From DAOTXS01 sp034433515 (GTDB lineage: Bacteria; Chloroflexota; Anaerolineae; UBA4142), in the NCBI GenBank assembly GCA_034433515.1, contig DAOUAL010000055.1, forward strand, positions 23,579 through 87,578: a stretch of DNA of 64,000 nt. Reading direction: 5' to 3'. The position numbers and the translations under genes are program-made. The notes beneath the pieces were generated by a model. That model made no database searches. It worked only from the letters and a program-made list of their open reading frames with translations, and had not been told where the DNA came from. Positions 8,353-15,675 of the stretch are shown one piece after another; the first letter of the stretch is position 1, and every line of letters begins with the position of its first letter.

Positions 8353-9594
8353 ATGAATGTTTTTGAAAGTATGCGGGTTGCCTTGCGCAGTCTGGGCGCT
8401 AATCGTTTGCGTTCTGCGCTGACAATGCTGGGCATCATCATTGGCGTGGGCGCAGTTATCGCGTTGCTCTCGATTGGGCAAGGCGCGGGTGCGGCAATCA
8501 CAGAACAAGTGCAAGGCATCGGCTCAAACTTGATTATCGTTTTTCCGGGCGCGGCGCCGCGCCCGGGTTCTTCCGTGGCGGTCGCCGGCACCATTACGCT
8601 AGCCGACGCCAATGCGTTGGAAGATCGCGCGTGTTGTCCTTCAATTGCGGCGGTGGCGCCGGTGTATCAGCGCACCGCGCAAATTGCCAACGTCGCCAAC
8701 AATACCAATACTCAAGTGGTCGGTGTAACGCCGGCGTACGAAACAATTCGGAATTGGCATGCCGCGTCCGGTCGTTTTATTGATGAACGCGATCTGCAAT
8801 CGGTAACGCGCGTGGCAGTGCTAGGCAAATCCACCGCCAAGACCTTGTTCGGAAGCGAAGACCCGGTGGGCAAGCCCATCAAGATCAATCGCATTCCCTT
8901 CAAAGTGATCGGCGTGATGGTGGAAAAGGGTGGCACGTCAATGTTTGGCGGCAATCAGGACGACATTGTGTTCGTTCCCTTGACCACCGCACAACAACGC
9001 TTGTTTGGTTCTGCCGCGCAAACGGCGCAAGGTGCGCCGCGAGTCAGTTCAGTGTTGATCTCGGCGGTGAATGAAAAGCAAATTGATGCGGCGATGGCGC
9101 AGATCACCCAAGTCTTGCGCGAGCGGCACAAGATTCAATATCAGCAAGACGATTTTACGGTCTTGAGCCAAAAAGATTTGCTCGGCGCGTTGAATCAAAT
9201 CACGGATATTCTCACGCTCTTTCTCGCGGCGATTGCGGCGATTTCGTTGCTGGTGGGCGGCATTGGGATTATGAACATTATGCTCGTGTCGGTTACGGAA
9301 CGGACGCGCGAAATCGGCATTCGCAAGGCGATTGGGGCGCGCCGCAAAGACATCATGACCCAGTTTCTCATCGAGGCGATCACGATGAGTGTCGCGGGGG
9401 GTATCATCGGCATTTTGTTTGGCGCGGCGATTGGGATGGTGGTCAATGCCACCGGCGTCATCAAGACGACACTTGACCCAACCTCCGTGTTGCTAGCGGT
9501 AGGATTTTCGGTTGCGGTCGGTTTGTTCTTTGGCTTGTATCCGGCGGCACGCGCGGCGAGTCTGCACCCTATCGAAGCATTGCGGTACGAATAA
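8353..9594 (+). CDS. MacB/FtsX-type ABC transporter permease
   Basis: The 413-residue protein has the MacB_PCD plus FtsX layout. There is one N-terminal membrane helix (LTMLGIIIGVGAVIALLSIG), a large extracytoplasmic domain of about 230 residues, then three membrane helices from about residue 285. These include GGIGIMNIMLVSVTERTREI and GIRKAIGARRKDI, the cytoplasmic coupling motif typical of the family. It works with the upstream adaptor in mechanotransmission or export of peptides, lipids or antibiotics. The usual ATP-binding gene between adaptor and permease is absent, so the ATPase must be encoded elsewhere. Confidence 0.92.
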   Translation: MNVFESMRVALRSLGANRLRSALTMLGIIIGVGAVIALLSIGQGAGAAITEQVQGIGSNLIIVFPGAAPRPGSSVAVAGTITLADANALEDRACCPSIAAVAPVYQRTAQIANVANNTNTQVVGVTPAYETIRNWHAASGRFIDERDLQSVTRVAVLGKSTAKTLFGSEDPVGKPIKINRIPFKVIGVMVEKGGTSMFGGNQDDIVFVPLTTAQQRLFGSAAQTAQGAPRVSSVLISAVNEKQIDAAMAQITQVLRERHKIQYQQDDFTVLSQKDLLGALNQITDILTLFLAAIAAISLLVGGIGIMNIMLVSVTERTREIGIRKAIGARRKDIMTQFLIEAITMSVAGGIIGILFGAAIGMVVNATGVIKTTLDPTSVLLAVGFSVAVGLFFGLYPAARAASLHPIEALRYE

Positions 9595-9597
9595 AAC

Positions 9598-9632
9598 GTC
9601 AAGAGTAAAACTGCACGCTTTACGTTTTACGA
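9598..9632. repeat. Heptamer-period tract
   Basis: Five 7-bp units follow each other without gaps (GTCAAGA, GTAAAAC, TGCACGC, TTTACGT, TTTACGA). The outer parts are roughly self-complementary. This is one of at least nine such intergenic tracts in the window. Confidence 0.5.
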
Positions 9633-9636
9633 TGCT

Positions 9637-10317
9637 ATGAACATCTTTACCCTTTTTACCGGTATTGCCAATACGCATCTGCTCACCAATGAGCGTGGCG
9701 TATACATCGTGGATGCGGGGATGCCGCATCAGGCGCGCCGCATCATCGGCAAGGTGCGCGAACTGGGGTATGCGCCCAACGATGTGCGCCTCATTCTCAT
9801 CACCCACGGACACATTGATCACGCGGGGAGCGCGGTCGCGCTCAAACGTCTCACCGGCGCACCTATTGCGATGCATCGCGGCGATGTGCGCTTGACAACA
9901 ACGCCGAGTTTGAAAATTCCCCCGGGGCGCAACGCCACCACCGAAACCATCGGACGGTTGATGCGCGCGTTTGGCTGGGTGATGCCGTTGGAAACGTTTG
10001 CGCCGGACATTTTGCTCGAGGAAGGGCAATCGTTGCGCGAGTTTGGTTTGGACGCGCGCATCGTTCACACACCCGGGCACACGCTTGGCTCCATCACTCT
10101 GCTCACCTCGCAGGGAGTAGCCTTCGTGGGCGATGCGATTTTGAATTTAGTGCGTGTCTCGTTTCCGTTGTTTTGGGAGGATGCAAAGGCGGCGTATGAG
10201 AGCGCGTGCAAAATTCGCTCACTTGAACCGCGCGTGTGCTACACAGCGCACGGACGCGCCTTTGATTTGAACGCGCTAAAAGCGTTTGTAGAAAATCATT
10301 GTAGTGCAACAACATGA
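9637..10317 (+). CDS. MBL-fold metallo-hydrolase
   Basis: The 226-residue enzyme shows the metallo-beta-lactamase fold metal motif THGHIDHAG (HxHxDH, about residues 53-61), a further His in HTPGHTLGS and an Asp in VGDAILN; a late His lies in TAHGRAF. These residues bind two metal ions. The substrate is unknown; glyoxalase-II-like or quorum-quenching roles are possible. It resembles the protein at 13319-14023 over its whole length, so the two are paralogues. Its last five codons and stop lie inside the repeat that begins at 10302, meaning that the element supplied the present C-terminus. Confidence 0.9.
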   Translation: MNIFTLFTGIANTHLLTNERGVYIVDAGMPHQARRIIGKVRELGYAPNDVRLILITHGHIDHAGSAVALKRLTGAPIAMHRGDVRLTTTPSLKIPPGRNATTETIGRLMRAFGWVMPLETFAPDILLEEGQSLREFGLDARIVHTPGHTLGSITLLTSQGVAFVGDAILNLVRVSFPLFWEDAKAAYESACKIRSLEPRVCYTAHGRAFDLNALKAFVENHCSATT

Positions 10318-10405
10318 AATAGTTGCATACCCGACTGATGGAAAACTGGTTACCGAGACGGCAAAGTATCAAGTTTCCACTACGCACTTTCATGTTGGTG
10401 CACTA
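10302..10405 (+). repeat. Small inverted-repeat element, TAGTGCAACAACATGAAA family, copy 1
   Basis: About 104 bp bounded by near-perfect 18-bp inverted ends (TAGTGCAACAACATGAAA against TAGTGCACCAACATGAAA). It is homologous, in inverted orientation, to 47900-47999; both share an inner part around AGTTGCATACC and CCACTACGCACTTT-like sequence. The size and ends fit a non-autonomous mobile element (MITE). No matching transposase is in the window. Confidence 0.8.
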
Positions 10406-10425
10406 GTAGAGAGTAAAAATTCTGA

Positions 10426-10454
10426 TTGACGCTTGCACTATCTGGGCGTAAAAT
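10426..10454 (+). promoter_or_regulatory. Sigma70-type promoter for MFS gene
   Basis: TTGACG and TAAAAT are separated by 17 bp, about 60 bp upstream of the MFS start and just outside the 10302-10405 element. Confidence 0.65.
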
Positions 10455-10481
10455 AGCATCGAGATTACGAAAGGAGACCTG

Positions 10482-10500
10482 GGGCAAAGTTCTTTTGCCC
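10482..10500 (+). promoter_or_regulatory. Leader hairpin between Shine-Dalgarno and start codon
   Basis: GGGCAAA and TTTGCCC form a small hairpin between AAGGAG at 10471-10476 and the ATG at 10512. The SD lies 35 nt from the ATG in linear distance. Folding of the 19-nt hairpin would shorten this to about 16 nt. The later ATG at 10569 is an alternative start. Confidence 0.3.
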
Positions 10501-10511
10501 GTTCAAGCACC

Positions 10512-11777
10512 ATGGCTGACCGTGTAACTGCATCGGCGACGCAACCCACCAGGCACACGCGATTGTCTATGAGCGTAACCTTTTCCGCGCTCAAGCATCG
10601 CAATTACCAACTCTTTTTTGTGGGCCAGTTGATCTCACTCATCGGCACGTGGATGCAGAATGTTTCGCAACCCTGGCTGGTGTACGACCTGACCAAATCG
10701 CCGATGTATTTGGGCATTGTCAGTTTTGCTTCTGCCGTCCCCGTGATTACGCTCTCGCTCTTTGCCGGCGTCTTTATTGACCGAGTACCCAAACGCAAAT
10801 TGTTGCTCATCACGCAAACCTTGGCGATGATGCAAGCATTCTTGCTCGCGGCGGATGTTTTCCTCGGCTGGGTGCAAGCATGGCACATTGTCATCTTTGC
10901 CTTTTTGCTGGGCACCATCAATGCGTTCGATGCACCCACGCGCCAATCATTTGTGGTCGAGATGGTGGGCAAAGAGGATTTACAAAATGCCATCGGCTTG
11001 AACGCGGCAATGTTTCAAACTGCGCGTATCATTGGACCCAGCATCGCCGGCATTTTACTTGCCGCGATTGGACCCGCGTGGTGTTTCTTTCTCAATGGCG
11101 TCAGTTTTTTGGCGGTCATTTTTTGTCTGAGCCAGATGAACGTCAAACCAATTGTCGGCGCGAAACGCAACGCGAATCCGTTGGCGCAAATGCGCGAGGG
11201 GCTGGGCTATATTCGCCACAATCAAACCGTGCTGACTTTGCTCACGATGGTCGCGGTCTCGAATATTTTTGCGTTTGGCTATTCGGCGTTGATGCCGGCT
11301 TTTGCGCGCGATGTGTTGCACGGCGGACCGGAAACGCTGGGATGGTTGAGTGCAGCGGTGGGAGCCGGTGCGTTGACCGGCGCCCTCACCGTTGCCTCGC
11401 TAGGAAACTTTCAACGCAAAGGTTTGTTGCTCACCGCCGGCAATTTATTTTTCCCGGCGATGGTCTTGCTCTTTGCCTCATCGAAAATCTTGCCGCTCTC
11501 GTTGATCATTCTGGTGGGCGCGGGCTTGGGCTTTATGATTCAAAATGCGATGTCAAACACGTTGGTGCAACTGAATGTGCCGGATCATTTGCGCGGACGC
11601 GTGATGAGTGTATATATGCTCGTTTTCCAGGGATTCTTTCCGATTGGTTCATTGATGGCGGGGACGATTGCACAATACTTTGGTGTACCCATTGGCGCGG
11701 CGTTTGGCGGTACGATTGCGTTGATCGCCGGATTGATCTGGCTTTGGCGCGCGCCGTACATCCGGAAACTCGCGTAA
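10512..11777 (+). CDS. MFS transporter (EntS-like exporter family)
   Basis: The 421-residue protein has about twelve membrane helices and the N-terminal LKHRNYQLFFVGQLISLIGT motif of the MFS_3/EntS branch. The inter-helix motif FAGVFIDRVPKRKLLL follows near residue 90. These transporters export siderophores, drugs or small metabolites using the proton gradient. The first 19 residues before MSVTFSALKHRN are polar and may not be translated if the ATG at 10569 is used. It stands alone behind its own promoter; the substrate is not evident. Confidence 0.9.
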   Translation: MADRVTASATQPTRHTRLSMSVTFSALKHRNYQLFFVGQLISLIGTWMQNVSQPWLVYDLTKSPMYLGIVSFASAVPVITLSLFAGVFIDRVPKRKLLLITQTLAMMQAFLLAADVFLGWVQAWHIVIFAFLLGTINAFDAPTRQSFVVEMVGKEDLQNAIGLNAAMFQTARIIGPSIAGILLAAIGPAWCFFLNGVSFLAVIFCLSQMNVKPIVGAKRNANPLAQMREGLGYIRHNQTVLTLLTMVAVSNIFAFGYSALMPAFARDVLHGGPETLGWLSAAVGAGALTGALTVASLGNFQRKGLLLTAGNLFFPAMVLLFASSKILPLSLIILVGAGLGFMIQNAMSNTLVQLNVPDHLRGRVMSVYMLVFQGFFPIGSLMAGTIAQYFGVPIGAAFGGTIALIAGLIWLWRAPYIRKLA

Positions 11778-11781
11778 AACG

Positions 11782-12279
11782 ATGTGGTCGCAAATTGTCG
11801 GCACATTGATACTTTTGATCATAGCCACGTACATCATTCAACTGTTTGTCCCACGTTCGCGAGGCAATCCGAACGCGCGCCGCACCACCTTACGCGGCGA
11901 TGTCGCGCCGATGATCGGATTCTTTGGCATTGTGTTGCTCGGTTTGTCGTTGGCGGAAGCAATCCGGCGCGCCGTGTTCGATGGCTGGGCAACCGGCGTC
12001 GTGGGAGGTCTCGTCATCGGTGTCGCGTTGTGGGTCGGTTCAATGAACCTACCCGCTGGATCCGCCACGAATAATCGGTCTGCTCTGATCGCCACCTTTC
12101 GATTCCTGCGGGCGTACGGCATCATCATTCTGGCAATCATCATCGGGGTCTCACTCGCCGTCCGGATCGTGGGGGCGATGCTTGAAGTGTTTTTTGCTGG
12201 TGTGGTCGGCATCATTTTAATCGTCATTGCGTTGCGAATGTTCGTGGGGAACCCACAAACTACCAATCACAGAGGATAA
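11782..12279 (+). CDS. Multi-span membrane protein of unknown function
   Basis: The 165-residue protein has about five hydrophobic segments: residues 5-23, 43-60, 70-86, 107-127 and 133-152. They are separated by short basic loops such as VPRSRGNPNARR. I recognise no conserved motif. It lies 4 bp after the MFS gene, and its stop overlaps the next ATG by one base, so it is probably cotranscribed with both. No function is proposed. Confidence 0.65.
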   Translation: MWSQIVGTLILLIIATYIIQLFVPRSRGNPNARRTTLRGDVAPMIGFFGIVLLGLSLAEAIRRAVFDGWATGVVGGLVIGVALWVGSMNLPAGSATNNRSALIATFRFLRAYGIIILAIIIGVSLAVRIVGAMLEVFFAGVVGIILIVIALRMFVGNPQTTNHRG

Positions 12280-13133
12280 TGATGGCAAAATATAGATTGC
12301 TCGGTGCGTATGGTCATCCCGATGATGAGCAAGGGGTCAGCGGTTTGATGCACAAGTACGCCAGCGAAGGCGTGGATGTTACGCTGGTCTGCGCCACGCG
12401 CGGCGAAGCCGGGGAAATTGCGCCGGGCGTTCAAGCGACGCCAGAAAATCTGGGCGCGGTGCGCGAAGCAGAACTCCGTTGCGCCGCAGAAAAAATCGGC
12501 GTGAACAATTTGTATTTTCTGGATTATCGCGATTCTGGCATGCTGGGCACGCCAGACAACAATCACCCGTGTGCCTTTTGGCAAGCCAACCTGTTCGAGG
12601 TTGCGGAAAAATTGGTGCGCATTATTCGCCGGCACAAGCCACACGTGATCCTGACTTTCGATCCGAACGGCGGCTATGGGCATCCTGACCACATCAAGAT
12701 CCATCAAGCATCACTCATTGCATACTTTGTGTCTGGCGACCCACGCATCTATCCTGACCAAATTCAAAAAGAAGGCTTGGAACCATGGACAGTGTCCAAG
12801 TTGTATTGGGGAGCCTTTCCGCGCAGTCGGTTTGAAAAATATGCAGAACTTGCCAAACAGGCGGGGCTTGACCTAGGTGTGCCGATGCAAGAATTTTTGA
12901 AACGCGCCCAGCCCGATGCAATTATCACGACGCGCATTGATGTCTCGCCGTACGTGGATTTTAAGTTGAGTGCGTTGTACTGTCACGCTTCGCAGATGAA
13001 TCCGAATAGCATTTTCAGCAAGATTCCCATCGAGATTCGGCGCGAGGGGATGAAGGTGGAAACGCTGGTGCGTGCCGAATCGCGCGTGGTGGTGCAAGGC
13101 GAAGAAACGGATTTGTTCACCGGCATCGGATAA
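12279..13133 (+). CDS. PIG-L/LmbE-family N-acetylglucosaminyl deacetylase-like protein
   Basis: The 284-residue protein opens with LLGAYGHPDDEQGVSG, the zinc-binding (A/G)HPDDE signature of the LmbE/PIG-L family, and has the second metal motif GGYGHPDHIKIHQAS near residue 130. Family members deacetylate GlcNAc-linked substrates such as GlcNAc-Ins or GlcNAc-malate (mycothiol/bacillithiol pathways) or other amides. The ATG at 12279 follows GAGGAT; a second ATG is the next codon. The actual substrate is unknown, and no thiol-cofactor partner gene is nearby. Confidence 0.9.
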   Translation: MMAKYRLLGAYGHPDDEQGVSGLMHKYASEGVDVTLVCATRGEAGEIAPGVQATPENLGAVREAELRCAAEKIGVNNLYFLDYRDSGMLGTPDNNHPCAFWQANLFEVAEKLVRIIRRHKPHVILTFDPNGGYGHPDHIKIHQASLIAYFVSGDPRIYPDQIQKEGLEPWTVSKLYWGAFPRSRFEKYAELAKQAGLDLGVPMQEFLKRAQPDAIITTRIDVSPYVDFKLSALYCHASQMNPNSIFSKIPIEIRREGMKVETLVRAESRVVVQGEETDLFTGIG

Positions 13134-13142
13134 ACAATGTCG

Positions 13143-13173
13143 CGGATGGCGGGGTGCGTAACCACGCCATCCG
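13143..13173 (+). terminator. Stem-loop after deacetylase gene
   Basis: CGGATGGCG and CGCCATCCG form a perfect 9-bp stem with a 13-nt loop, 10 bp after the stop. There is no U-tract, so termination is uncertain. Confidence 0.4.
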
Positions 13174-13218
13174 TACCACGCAATAAACTCGGACGCGCCG
13201 AAACAACACCGGCATTGA

Positions 13219-13278
13219 TCCACGAAGGACACGAAGATTTCTCTGTTCTTCCTTCGTGCCCTGGGTGCCCTTCGTGGA
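13219..13278. repeat. CCACGAAGGACACGAAG palindromic repeat, copy 1
   Basis: A 60-bp imperfect inverted repeat starts TCCACGAAGGACACGAAG and ends with its near complement CCCTTCGTGGA. Related copies lie at 48001-48058 and 57784-57849. It separates the deacetylase and MBL genes. Confidence 0.8.
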
Positions 13279-13318
13279 TGAAAAAATCTTTGTGCAACGA
13301 TTTCATTGGATAGGTACT

Positions 13319-14023
13319 ATGATCTATCAAGTTGGCGATCACAGCGGGGTCTATTGCATCGAAAGTGCGGGCAGCGCACGCGTGTATTACGTTGCGCCCG
13401 AAGCCACGTTGATTGACGCCGGTATGCCGAACAAGACCGATAAAATTCTGAGCGCGCTCGCCCACATTGGCGTGCAACCCCTGCATGTCAAGCGCATCAT
13501 TCTCACGCATCATCATTTCGATCACGTGGGGAGTTTGTGGGAACTGAAACGCCGCACCGGCGCGACCATTTTCGTGCATCAACGCGATGCCGATTACATT
13601 GCGGGCAAGCGTCCGCGGCGCGCACCACGGCAACTTTCGGGACGTCTCTTGTTTGGCTTGATGAATTTGTTTGGCACCCAAAATGTTCCCGGCGTTGAAG
13701 TAGATCATCGCGTACAAGATGGCGATACGATTGGAGGATTTACAGTCATCCATACCCCGGGACATACGCCGGGACACATCTGTTTGTTGCGCGAAGGATT
13801 TCTCTTTAGCGGCGATTTGTTGAACGCTCAAGCTAGCGCGTTCACCGAAACCGCCCACATTTTCACTGCCGATATTCCCACCTCGCGACAGAGTATTCGC
13901 AAGGTTGCCGAATTGGAATTCGAGGCGATCTTGTCTTCGCATCGTCCGCCAGTCGTTTTTGGCGCGATGAGCAAAATGCGAGCGTTAGCACAAAAACTTG
14001 GCACACTGGAGCGCGATGCGTAA
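13319..14023 (+). CDS. MBL-fold metallo-hydrolase (paralogue of 9637-10317)
   Basis: The 234-residue enzyme carries THHHFDHVGS (HxHxDH), HTPGHTPGHIC and the metal-bridging Asp in FSGDLLNA, the full set of MBL metal ligands. The late His is in SSHRPPV. It parallels the first MBL protein from ATLIDAGMPNK onward. The ATG at 13319 behind GGATAGG is preferred; an upstream in-frame start lies inside the palindromic repeat and would add repeat-encoded residues. It overlaps the next gene by 8 bp. The substrate is unknown. Confidence 0.9.
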   Translation: MIYQVGDHSGVYCIESAGSARVYYVAPEATLIDAGMPNKTDKILSALAHIGVQPLHVKRIILTHHHFDHVGSLWELKRRTGATIFVHQRDADYIAGKRPRRAPRQLSGRLLFGLMNLFGTQNVPGVEVDHRVQDGDTIGGFTVIHTPGHTPGHICLLREGFLFSGDLLNAQASAFTETAHIFTADIPTSRQSIRKVAELEFEAILSSHRPPVVFGAMSKMRALAQKLGTLERDA

Positions 14024-14987
14024 ACTTTGGGTTGGACTTGGGTTGGGCTTGACCACCGGGATTTTGGCAACCAGCACGCTTGTGTTGGGCAATCGGCGGG
14101 TAGATGAGTGGGAAACGCTCACGCCCGCCGCCGCGCCGGAAGGCGATTTTGTTACACTTGCCGATGGCGCGCGCATGCGTTTTATTCAACGCGGCAACAC
14201 GGGTACACCAATCGTTTTGATTCACGGTTTGATGGACTCGGCGGATTTCTGGCATCACAACCTAGATGCGCTGGCGCAACACCACCGCGTTTGGGCGATT
14301 GATCTGGTTGGCTTTGGTTATTCATCGCGCATCAGCGAGCCGGTGTACTCGCTCCACTATTTCGCGCGCGCGATCCGCGAGTTTATGGATGTGCAAGGCA
14401 TCACGCAGGCGCACGTGATTGGTCATTCGCTTGGCGGCGCGGTTACGTTACAACTTGCGCGCGATTATCCAACCCGTGTGAACCAGTTGATTCTCATCGC
14501 GCCCGGCACCTTCCTGATCAATTCGATTGGTCTGCTCCATTGGTTCGCCCAAGTTCCCTGGGTGCCGCGCGCATTGATGGGCTTTGCGCTCACCAGCAAA
14601 CAAGCACGGTGGCGCGCCTATCGCAACGCGTTAGGCAACCCGGCGCATTTCAATCCGTACGACGCACAATTGCGCATCCAACCGATGCGTGTGCGCGGTA
14701 CAGCAGACGCCCTTATCGCTATGGCGACCTCACGCTGGACGAATAATTTGGAAAATGAGTTGGCGCACATTTCCGCGCCCACCCTGATTGTGTGGGGCGA
14801 TCGCGATCGGGCGGTGCCAGTGGCGCACGCGGAGAAACACGCTCGCGCATTGCCCAATGCCAAATTGGTGATTCTGGAAGGCGCGGGACATATTCCGCAC
14901 ATTGAGTTCCCAGCCATCGTGAATCCGTTGTTCAACAATTTTCTGGAAGGTACGTCGGAAAAAACTATTTTACCGCGCCGCGCGTAG
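14016..14987 (+). CDS. Membrane-anchored alpha/beta-hydrolase
   Basis: The 323-residue protein begins with a hydrophobic N-terminal segment (MRKLWVGLGLGLTTGILATS) that is probably a signal anchor. A complete hydrolase core follows: HGLMDSADFW, GHSLGG as nucleophile elbow (about residue 140), the acid in WGDRDRAVP and His in GAGHIPHIE. The ATG at 14016 has GGAG just upstream and overlaps the MBL gene, so the two are coupled. Its last 18 bp overlap a convergent kinase gene. The substrate is not evident. Confidence 0.9.
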   Translation: MRKLWVGLGLGLTTGILATSTLVLGNRRVDEWETLTPAAAPEGDFVTLADGARMRFIQRGNTGTPIVLIHGLMDSADFWHHNLDALAQHHRVWAIDLVGFGYSSRISEPVYSLHYFARAIREFMDVQGITQAHVIGHSLGGAVTLQLARDYPTRVNQLILIAPGTFLINSIGLLHWFAQVPWVPRALMGFALTSKQARWRAYRNALGNPAHFNPYDAQLRIQPMRVRGTADALIAMATSRWTNNLENELAHISAPTLIVWGDRDRAVPVAHAEKHARALPNAKLVILEGAGHIPHIEFPAIVNPLFNNFLEGTSEKTILPRRA

Positions 14988-15557
14988 AATCTTGCGGATT
15001 GCCGGCGCCAAGTCTTGGCTGGTGTCTATAACGAGATGCGGTCGGCGGATCGGTTCGACTTCGGTTTTCATATTTTCGTGCACATTCCAATCCGCGTCGG
15101 AATAATCGAGCGGGTCGGGTTGCTCAAAGCGTTGGCGCAAGCGGGTGCGCACAACCTCTTCCGGCGCAATCGTCTGGATGATGACGAGTTTGGCGTTCGT
15201 CTCATCGGCAAGGCGATACAACTTTTCGCGGTGCCACTCGGCGAGGTTGGTGGCATCATAAAGCACGCGATAACCCGCTAGCAACAAACGTTTCATCACG
15301 GCGCGCCCAACTTGATGCACCAATGCGCTTTCTTCGGCGGAGTAGGTTGGCTGTTGATGCGACAGGATTTTCCGGACCAAGTCGCTATTGACGATGATGA
15401 GTGGTAATTGGTCTGCCAAGCGGCGCGCCAGAAACGATTTGCCGGTGCCGGGCAAACCACTAATGATGAACAAGACCGGTGTCGCGGTGGTTTCGTTATG
15501 GAGCGTGAGGGCGTGCAAAACTTGGTCAACCAAGTTGGCAAATGGATCGGCAGGCAT
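14970..15557 (-). CDS. AAA_33-type P-loop kinase (predicted small-molecule or protein kinase)
   Basis: The 195-residue protein has the Walker A motif SGLPGTGKSFLARRLA near residue 34. VNSDLVRKIL and YDATNLAEWHREKL follow, the pattern of the AAA_33 / zeta-toxin-like kinase family; RLRQRFEQP provides the lid-type arginines. Members phosphorylate varied small substrates, so the role here is open. It is divergent from ftsH and converges on the hydrolase with 18 bp of overlap. No antitoxin partner is adjacent, which argues against a toxin. Confidence 0.8.
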   Translation of the reverse strand: MPADPFANLVDQVLHALTLHNETTATPVLFIISGLPGTGKSFLARRLADQLPLIIVNSDLVRKILSHQQPTYSAEESALVHQVGRAVMKRLLLAGYRVLYDATNLAEWHREKLYRLADETNAKLVIIQTIAPEEVVRTRLRQRFEQPDPLDYSDADWNVHENMKTEVEPIRRPHLVIDTSQDLAPAIRKILRAAR

Positions 15558-15621
15558 CGGTCATATTATAGCCCAAAATGGATCGGTGGAAAATCAACTT
15601 TTCCTTTTGGGTGAATTCTGG

Positions 15622-15627
15622 TATAAT
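15622..15627 (+). promoter_or_regulatory. Extended -10 promoter for ftsH
   Basis: TGG directly before TATAAT gives an extended -10 about 49 bp upstream of the ftsH start; the -35 (TTTTCC around 15599) is weak. Confidence 0.55.
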
Positions 15628-15675
15628 TTAACCGGACGCGTGAATCGCGTCGTGCAGAAAGTTAGGTGATAGAGA

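Noticed and set aside
14970..15557. Zeta-type toxin
   Set aside because: The P-loop kinase resembles the fold, but no small antitoxin gene is adjacent and the motif set also fits metabolic AAA_33 kinases.
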